Of a DNA stretch of 64,000 nt, positions 55,750-64,000 are shown piece after piece. The notes under the pieces were generated by a model that saw nothing but the letters and a program-made list of their open reading frames with translations, had not been told where the DNA came from and did not search any database. A program made the translations under genes and the position numbers. Positions within the stretch are counted from its first letter, which is position 1. Each line of letters starts with the position of its first letter. Source of the stretch: Ascidia mentula (taxonomy: Eukaryota; Chordata; Ascidiacea; Phlebobranchia; Ascidiidae); assembly GCA_947561715.1 (NCBI GenBank), contig OX387202.1, positions 7,019,001-7,083,000 on the forward strand. The letters run 5' to 3'.

Positions 55750-57462
55750 AATGCGTTAATCAAATAGGATTTCCCATCGATCATAAATAATATTGTTAAG
55801 TACCGGATTGAGGCTCATAATTGGCATAGAGGTCGCAACAAGTTTAAGTCAAAGGTTCAAAAGTTTATGGAGAATTTTGACATCAGTAATTTAAAGAGAA
55901 AAGAGATTTTATTTTAGAGTGGGATCGTTTTTCATGTAGATCATGGTCAGATGTCATAGGATAAATTCTGTTGTGGTTGAAAGAGTTGAAATAGGAAAAG
56001 TTGAGAGCTTGGGTGAGGTCGGCCCCGATGAGGTCCCAGTAAAGCGAGTAAAACTCGATGCTAAGACCGTTTGACAGAAGGAAAGAGGGAAAGTGTTTTT
56101 CTTACTTCGTGCAGTGTGATGGGGTTCGATAAGGTTGCAAGGTTTTGATCTGGTATTACTTCAGAAGGAGTTTTACAAATAAATTAGAAGGGTCGGGTAT
56201 TGGAAGGTGTTTATCAGAATAACGAGTTTCGAAGAATTGCTGGGTGTGGGAAAGAAGTTCTTGGGGTGCAGGAGGAGGGAGGCCGTGGATGTCTTGAAGC
56301 TCGGGTATAGAAGTGTGGATGCGTGAGGGTAGCAGTCAGGAATAAAGAAGTTTATCAGTAATATTTTTAAAGTGGAAGTCGGAGGAAAGGGATTTTAGAA
56401 TAAAAGAACGGGATTTAGAAAGGTAAAGAGTATTTTTATAGGAGAGGACGGAAGTTTTCAGGAGGTGGGTTGTCGTTGAGAATTTGGCGGGCGATGTCGA
56501 GTTTGCTGTTGTAGTAGATTTGATCTCGGAATTGTTGACCCAGGCGTTTCGAGTGGAGTTTTATCTGTGATTTAAATTTAAATTTATAAGTTACCCAAAA
56601 GTCTATGGGGTTAGAGTGGAAAGGTGCGAGAGTTTACCATAGAGGGTAAAAGCGGTGAAAGTCGAGGCGAAAAAGAGGGTCGTTAAGGGATTTAGTTTTA
56701 TTCTTCCCTCGTCCCTTGGGTGGGACAGAGATAAGGTTAACGGAAACCGAAACAGAGTCATGATCCGACAAAGGGCATGGGGTGAATAAATGTTTTTGGG
56801 AATTTACGAAGAGGAAAGATAAATTCTATCAATTCTGGACTGTGTATTTAGGGCACAGCGGGAAAATTGACGGAGGTTTGGGTGAAGAAGCAAAACGATT
56901 TTCTTGGGGGCAAAAATGTCATAGTTTAAAGAGGAAAAGTACCGGAACAAGGCTTTCATATTGGGGGCTTTGCCGGGGCCGTTAAGATTAAGGGTGCAAA
57001 TCTTTAAATACGAAGCCATTGTGTGAAATTAAATAAAACAAAATAAATAAATAAACACGCAACAAAATGGTGGGGGAGAGGGTTGGTGAAAAACATATTG
57101 AGTTAAAATCATCGGGGATTACTGCTTTACAACTGCACACTAATTTCTCTCCCGGTGCAAGGTTATAACATGATCCGCAAGTACATCCTATTCTATTAAA
57201 GTCGCCGACATTTAATGTTGAGGTAGCGTGAAAGACTGAGGTAAACCTCTTCTGCGGCGAAGTTGCCACATCTGACGAAAGGTGCAAGTTGCAACAAAGT
57301 CATTTGATACTCTCGCCTGTCGTGTACGCTGTACTGCATCAGGGGATCTTCTGTGACTTTGAGGTGAGTTGGACTCGTCTTCCGTTTGCTGGGGCGAACT
57401 TCCGTGAATTCTTCGTTGAGATTTGGATTGGGGGTGGAAGTTGATGATGGAGATGGTTGCAC
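55750..57462 (-). pseudogene. Decayed LINE (non-LTR retrotransposon)
   Basis: Read leftwards: an 88-codon ORF1-like piece (57462-57196), then ASYLKICTLNLNGPGKAPNM (start of an APE-type endonuclease), CPLSDHDSVSVSVN (its C-terminal SDH motif), and a piece between endonuclease and RT domains (LGQQFRDQIYYNSK, then LHEVRKTLSLF). Frames change and stops are frequent. The order ORF1, EN, RT fits a LINE; the clade cannot be set. Confidence 0.75.
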
Positions 57463-58744
57463 GCTTGTTGCGACCTATATGCCAAATGTTGTTAACTTAA
57501 TGTTGGATATTAACAAGATTGATTAACACTTAATAACAGAATCCTATTTGACTATTTCATTTGGCATAAGGCCACTCGTGAGTTCTAACCGTTGTGTTCC
57601 TGACCTGCTTTTAATTGCAAACCTGATACCAAGTTACTTTACCATTTATTAGACTAAGGATATGCGATTATATTGAATATGTCGAATCAAAATTTACAAG
57701 TTACGAGATCACGATATCAACTGATTACAAGCAACGCATAGCTAAAGTAGACAGATGCTGAGAGTAAGCGTGACTGGGTTAGTCTAGAAAGCATGCACAT
57801 ATATACACAAAAATACAAGTCAGTTCTAAGTTACGACAACAAAAAAAGTCGGTTCAAAATTACGACGACAAAGCTATTCTTATCTTGATGGACAGCAGCC
57901 CATCTCAATTACGTGAGAAGCGAACCTTCAGCAAACAATCGCGTGAGATCTCGTGCGTACATGAAAAGCGGTCATTTTAATGAAGTGGTCAAGAAGTGAC
58001 CAACCACTTATCAATCAAACAGAACAACGAAAATAGCGTGCGAATAGCAACGAACTTCGCGTGAGAATAGCGTGATATGTTTGCAAAAGCATAGTTCTAC
58101 TGTAAATTGGGAAATGAGGTCACCAACGAATGCGCATTCCTATTTTACCGCAGTACAGTCCAAATTTGAGAGGTCCCGAACTTTAATGACGTAATTTGGC
58201 TATTTGTGATCAATGTTCATGATATGCGTAAATGTCCAATGTCCATGTTACGTGAACACGTGAACGTAACATCGCTGTTGCTTGAGGTTGAGGCGGTATT
58301 ATTTGTTATGTTTTTTTTACCATACCGTGATTGGAACCCAGAATGTCCTGGGCACGAATCCCAATCAGGTTTTCATTTTAGTATATGGGTCGGGCGCTTG
58401 ACCAACGCTGCCAATTACACGCTTGCTTCAGCATACTGTGGTGGCGCACCGCCTCGACGTCAGAAGTCGCTTCATTGTGCTGATCAGGTGTGACGTCAGT
58501 GGTCTCAGTTGGCGGCGGATGATCAGTGACGCCAGTTGTCACATTAAAAAGATATCATTGTGAGGCAGGATTACTTTTTCTCATCGAAACTCGGTTTTAC
58601 TATTACTAAAAGTATTACATGTAAATTATCCAAATCCTGACGGTTTACTCGCATCACCAAAATAAATGAAATTCCATTGATCGGCCAGCAATGTGTGAAT
58701 TTAGTCGAGAAAACGATGGCGCAGAAACCTTTCAAAAGATGCGC
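57463..58744. other. Intergenic region without clear features
   Basis: AT-rich. The open frame at 58206-58493 has no recognisable motif. Nothing else seen. Confidence 0.4.
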
Positions 58745-61040
58745 GTTTGCAAGACATTTAGTTTTTGTCGCAGCACCAAAACGAATGTAATTCGTTGATG
58801 GGCAAGAAATGGTTTAAATTTAGACAATCAAGCGATGGAAGAGAACGTTGTCGAAAGAGTTCAAAGCTCTATTACTTTGCTTACGTTGACGAAGCATCGC
58901 GTGGATTCTCTTAATTTTGAAAGTAATTGCCAAGTTACTGACAAACCTTCAGTCTGATTACCTTTAAGTGTGTTGGATGTTTTTCAGCCTTGATCTGTGT
59001 GAGAATGGGTGACGTAGCATATGACTGAATGATGAATTGTGGGACATTAAACCTATTCAATATATGCTTATATTTAGTAACCTTCTTCCGTTTGAAACAT
59101 ACGTCATCAAATATACGTCACGAGAAGCAAATTATTTGATTGAACTAATGGTTATTCACACAGCGCCTGTCATGAATGAGTGATGATCATTAATAATTTC
59201 AGTTAGAGTTGATTTAATTAAAAATCAGTCCGTCATCTGAAAATGGTTTGGTCGTTTCGTCATCTTGATAAACAATTGCTATAACGGTTAAAGCTTATTG
59301 AAACATATGAACAGATATCAGTAGGTTGAGGTTTTGCCAGTAGATACGAAGCTTTGAACTCAGAGTGCAGACCTTTTGTTAACAGAGGAATATTTATAAT
59401 AGAAAAATACATTGCAAATCATTTTCGTGGATATTTACGAGATAAAACTATTAATGTTGCGATTGCTTGCTTGGTGAATTTAAAATATTTGCAGAAACTT
59501 GTCCTTTATTTAAGCGCAATACAACTTTAATATTCTTGATATCTTTACGTTTCCTGTTTACTTGTAACCGATGTTCTGTCATTTTATGTAGCAATCATAG
59601 TGTGTTATGTTCTGTGTGCTGGGTGCTGGGTGAAGGTATAGCTCTGAATCAAAATGACATTTTTACGACAACTTCTATTATGACATCATAACGTTTAACT
59701 TACTGAAACTATGATGTCACAAACAAAAGGTTGCGGAACACTCGGCTTACGTAAGAATTAAAATTATATATTGGCAAACAAATTACACGAGAAGAAAGGC
59801 TGGGTGAGGGCTTAGGTGGAATTTTAGAGCGCATTTGCAAGAAATTTTGCGGTGAAAGCAAAATTTATGTGGTTTTCGGGTTTGGATTATTATTCATAGT
59901 GAGACAGGATTCCTTTTTCTAATCAAAACTTGGTTTTATTATTAAAGTGTTACTTACAATTTTTTTAAAATACTGACGGTTTACTGGAAGCACCAAAATG
60001 AATGCAATGCTATTGACCGGTCAGCAATGTGTGAATTTAGCCGAGGAAATGATGGAAAAGAAGCCATTCAAAAGACTCTAAAGTAATTAAATATATTTCC
60101 TCTTTAAACGCATCGTCGTGTGTCAAAATGTTGTCGGATTTAAATCACTAAATGTCCAAAGTAATTGTATGTTGTGTTCTATACTCTGTCTAATGTTGTG
60201 GGGGGTGTTTTAGGCGCGCTTGCATCACATTTTTCTTTGAATGGAAAAATCGTTTTGCATCAGATGATTTCGCAAACCAGCTTGGTGAATGTGTTATTTT
60301 TGTTCAGCTTAAAGGTGTTGGGAGTATATTGTGTTTTTGGTTTAATTATAAACCTCTCCAGGTCCGGTGTCTTGCTGTCGCGTTACGTTGTTCTTTATTA
60401 AAAACAGTGTGTTATGTTCTGTGTGCTGGGTGAAAGTATAAGTGGAATTTCGGAGCGTGTTTGCAAGACATTTAGTTTTTGTCGCAGCAACAAAATGAAT
60501 GCAATTCGTTGATGGGGAAGAAATGGTTTAAATTTAGACGATTAATAGGGGAGATAGCATAAGACTGAATGATGAATTGTGGGACATTAAACCTTTTCAA
60601 TATATGCTTATATTCAGCAAACTTCATCCATTTATAATAAGCGTCATCAAATGTACGTCGCGAGAAGCAAAGTAATTGATTGCACACAGCGTCTGTCCCG
60701 AATGGGTGATGGTCATTAACAATTTAAGTTGCAGTTAATTAAACCAAAAATTTCGTCGTTTCGTCATCTTTATAAACAATTGCAAATTAAAGTTTATTGA
60801 AACAAATGAACAGATATCAGTAGGTTGAGCTTTTGCCAGTAGATACGAAGTTTTGAACTCAGTGTACAGAGCTTTTTATAAACAGTGGAATATTTTTGAG
60901 AGAAAAAACATCGCAAATCCATTTTCGGGAATATATACGAGATAAAACTATTAATATTGCGATTTTTAATTTGCTTTAAACCTTTAAATTTCTTGTTTTC
61001 TTGTAGCGTGTGTTCTTTCATTTTATGTAGCAATGATGTT
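58745..61040 (+). repeat. Duplicated 5' region of the LCCL-EGF gene
   Basis: The segment from about 58745 to 59640 is repeated at about 60470-61040 (shared gtttgcaagacatttagttt, gaacagatatcagtaggttg, tcattttatgtagcaat). A third partial relative lies at about 59895-60085. The right copy runs into the start codon of the LCCL-EGF gene (61033). In the left copy the matching position (about 59585) reads caatcatag instead of caatgatg, so the start codon is lost. It contains no other gene. Confidence 0.85.
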
Positions 61041-63020
61041 AAAGTATTATTTGCAAGCTTTCCTGCTTTGTTATCTACAATGCAAGAATCAATGCAATTC
61101 GTTGACAGGTAAGCTGCGTTTCAAATTTACTCACAAAATTTTCATGTACTGCTTACAAGTCTATTAAATATTTCGTTTCCACAGCAACGTGTGACACAAG
61201 GTTATCAGATTTAAATCACTCAATTTCAAAAGTAATCTGCCCACCCAACTGCTTGAGACAATATTCGGATTTGTGTGGAAGTGATGATTACGCCACTGGT
61301 CCCCTTTGTCTGGCTGCAATGCATGCAGGACTGATGGATAGTAAGTTGCATTTACAGTATATTTAATGGATTCTCTTTTATTTGATCTTAAACCAAATAT
61401 TTGAGACAACGGAGGCTACTTTGAAGTATACAAAAGCGATCCAATACATGAATATAAAGGATTGGAGAGGAACGGATTGAAAAGCAAGCGTTGTTCGTTT
61501 GCAAGATGGTCGTACACATTTGAAAGTAAGCTATGCTCCGGGAATGTATTTTGTCCACCTGGTTGTTCGTCCAACTACGTCTGTGGAACAAATTCGTACA
61601 ACAAGAATTCCTCGGTTTGTGCCTTTGCCATTCACGCTGGTATCTTGTCGCGTAAGTTGGTGTAATTAACACTTTGTGGTTTGTTTGAATCAATCATGAA
61701 TATTTTCAGGAAGTGGAAGATACGTGACGTTTTATTCTAGAAACGGAAGACGCTCATTTATTGGTTCGACCAAGGGTGGTGTAACTAGCAAATCGTGTGG
61801 TTCATCAAGTCAATACTTTTCGTTCACTCGCAAGTTAACAAAAAGCCTTCTAACAGATAAACAGGGATTGAAAGTGAAAATAAATTATCAACGAAATAAC
61901 GCTTGTTTTCCAATCAATATTTCAGATGAAGATTGTTTGAGAACTTGTTCTAACAACGGTGAATGTTTGTCTGGAGTTAACGACCAACATTGTTCTTGCA
62001 ACCCCGGGTTGATCGGGTCAGACTGTGAAATAGGTAAGAAATTGCTCTAAAAGCTGAAATATTTGGTACTAAATGTGCCAAGTAAGTCGTAAACGATTTG
62101 AAAGTGCAAATTACGCTTAAAAAATAATACGCTACAACTCACATTGATTCTGGCGCCAATCTTTTCTTAGCTGACGTCAACCAACAGAAAGAAAATGTTA
62201 ATTATTTCATGTTGTATTGTTTCTCATGTTTAAGCAGCAGAATATTTGATAGTTCTGAATTTTCGGCCTTACGAACTTTCACTTATAGCCGTGTTGAAGG
62301 TGCTGTTGTTAATGAAGTTCATGCCTCGCGTTTACTTCGGAGCTAAATGCCACTCAGCATGTAACAGTCCACTGAAATTGATCGTAATTATCATATTCAG
62401 ATATAAACGAATGCGCGAATGTAATGCACAACTGTCATCAACATGCAACTTGCATCAACACCGTTGGCAGTTTTCAATGTTCTTGCAACGAAAACTACAC
62501 AGGAGAAGGCATTGACTGTTGTAAGTTTGACGTTGTTTTTTAATATATCAATACAGGGATTCCAACCTCCGGGCCGCGAACCGATTGAGTCCGTGATGCA
62601 TTTGTAACCGGTCAGTAGAAAAGAGAAAAATAATGTCATATTTTGAGGATTCCACATTCTGTATGACGATTAGTCAAACGAAATAGCGTAGGGTGCTTAA
62701 CTGTGGTTATAATCGAATTACAGAATAAATAAACTAATTTTTACGCAAGCTATTACCCGTGTTTGACGTCATTTTGTTGTAATATCTGTGACTTGTACAA
62801 AGCAATTATTGTGATTTCAAGAAAGTTAGTTTTGGCAGATTGTAATCAACTGCGGAATAAACCAGGAAGAGGCTTGACTGTATTGGGTAAAGGTACATTC
62901 CTTTCTGAAATGCTGCTTACTGATGTAGAACGTTTTATTACACACAAAAAGTATTTTCGCGAAGCGTGCGTTTATGTAAAATCCAATGACACCAAAGAAA
63001 CCGTCGCAATTTTACTTTGA
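61033..63020 (+). CDS. Secreted LCCL-LCCL-EGF-EGF protein
   Basis: Six exons, all introns in phase 1: 61033-61108, 61185-61340, 61406-61651, 61710-62033, 62401-62520 and 62839-63020 (TGA), 367 residues. After the signal peptide come two LCCL domains. The first has ICPPNC, CGSDDYATGPLCLAAMHAG and NNGGYFEV; the second has VFCPPGC, CGTNSYNKNSSVCAFAIHAG and SGRYVTFYS. Then an EGF domain (CLRTCSNNGECLSG...CSCNPGLIGSDC) and a calcium-binding EGF (DINECA...CINTVGSFQCSC). The last exon has no known domain and could be an alternative or wrong end. LCCL proteins (cochlin, vitrin, DCBLD) are matrix or host-defence proteins. Its upstream region is duplicated. Confidence 0.83.
62556..62640 (+). mobile_element. 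hAT-like terminal fragment
   Basis: cagggattccaacctccggg followed by ccgcgaaccgattgagtccg resembles an hAT terminus. No right end found. It lies in the last intron of the LCCL-EGF gene. Confidence 0.4.
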
Positions 63021-64000
63021 GCTACAGAGGTTTCTAGCTTATTCGCCACCCAATTTAAGAACCGCTGGTGTAAACAGAGCGGTTCATAGTCCAATTTAAT
63101 ATTATTAGTATTAATATGTCACATGCACTTTAAGATATCCTTTTGCGCTAATTATTAAATATATAAAGATATCTGAGTAGTTTTGTGTATAACTACATTT
63201 TTCTTGATTCTGTTGTCTGTGAACTCCATTCTGTTGCCTGTAAACTCCATAAAAACGCGTATTTTTTTACTGTGCGTAACATCGGTGCTTATATACATTT
63301 AGCAATTGCCGTAATACAAAGTCTTTCACTTGACTACCGTTGCTATCGTAAATGTATCATATTTGGTTTGCTGGTGCAGCGGACATAAAATCCCGTTTAC
63401 AAGTGCGACAGGAAGAGAATCGGATTGGTCAGAAGTAAGACGAATTGAAACATCTCAATCCGATCCATAATTCACATGTGTTTACATATGAGGTTTGGTC
63501 ATTTTTACTTGCTCAAAAAAGCGGTAAAGTAAACAAACATCTAAAAACAAGGGAGGTTCTTTCGAACAACATGCCGTTTGCGATGGAATCGGAGAAAAAA
63601 AAAAGAAATAAACTGTGACAAACTTAACAAAACCGCACACCAAAAACCCTTCGCATTCGTCTGTTCTCGAAGTGGATTGAAAGCGAAGCGAATTCAATCC
63701 ACCACCTTCGAACGGATTGAGCTCTCCGTCGTTCCTCTTGTGCAAAAAAAACGTGAGGAGCGATTGGGCGAAGCGAATTCGAATTTAGCGTCATTCACCT
63801 GTATGTCTTTGTACGACCATGAACTGTCTTCTGTAAAACGTCAAGCTTACAATAATGTACAATGTTGGAGAAGGCACAGAAGTCGCACAATAACAGTTGT
63901 TTTCTACGTATTATAATAATGTCTAACCAGTGATTGTTGTGTTGGCAAAATTATTATTCTTGCACATGGGATAATCAGCTCGTAACAATATTCTGCTGTA
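63021..64000. other. 3' flank and spacer
   Basis: No coding region supported. A 12-bp inverted repeat (tggattgaaagc/gaattcaatcca-like) lies near 63670-63700. The frame at 63578-63916 overlaps simple-sequence DNA and was not called. Confidence 0.4.

Noticed and set aside
63578..63916. 112-codon open frame near the right edge
   Set aside because: Starts in an A-rich simple tract and overlaps a palindromic stretch; no domain, splice partner or conserved start context.

Overview
The window looks like eukaryotic nuclear DNA from an invertebrate chordate, most probably an ascidian tunicate of the Ciona type. This is inferred. The sequence is AT-rich. The genes have short introns with GT/AG borders that keep reading phase. 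The proteins are animal-type and secreted or signalling: collagen-like, fibrinogen-related, LCCL/EGF, claudin-like, LC8 dynein light chain, ACOT13 and an AEN/ISG20-like exonuclease. The repeats are animal transposons (hAT, Penelope, Ty3/Gypsy, LINE). No species was identified by search.

Layout. 1-6.9 kb: a tandem duplication carrying two almost identical intronless SAM methyltransferase genes. 7.8-11.8 kb (minus): a seven-exon gene for a secreted collagen-like protein with a fibrinogen/CNTNAP-like C-terminal domain. 13.1-14.9 kb: a decayed Ty3/Gypsy pol. 15.6-17.9 kb: an unrecognised six-exon gene. 18.8-20.6 kb: a four-pass claudin-like gene. 20.6-21.6 kb: an LC8-type dynein light chain. 23.9-26.8 kb (minus): a DEDDh exonuclease and ACOT13. 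27.1-35.2 kb: repeat-rich DNA with a hammerhead-ribozyme element, a foldback element, a 9-bp minisatellite of about 104 copies and an hAT insertion in a tandem repeat. 36.5-45.6 kb: a 9.1-kb transposon with long terminal inverted repeats (TIRs), subterminal 206-bp satellite arrays, a nested 2-kb element, and remnants of a transposase, a PHD finger, a Ulp1 protease and a USP-like deubiquitinase. 45.8-53.6 kb: a fibrinogen-related (FReD) gene whose introns hold two Penelope-like elements, a hairpin MITE and an hAT MITE. 55.7-57.5 kb: a decayed LINE. 58.7-61.0 kb: a duplicated promoter-side segment. 61.0-63.0 kb: a six-exon secreted LCCL-LCCL-EGF-EGF gene.

The host genes do not form an operon or a visible pathway. 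Three of them (collagen/FReD-like, FReD and LCCL-EGF) are secreted extracellular or lectin-like modular proteins, which may reflect matrix or innate-recognition roles. The most unusual features are the hammerhead-bearing element with an 11-bp target duplication, and the 9.1-kb foldback-like transposon combining two ubiquitin/SUMO-type proteases. Exon borders were assigned by hand from splice consensus, phase and protein motifs. They have not been checked against transcripts.
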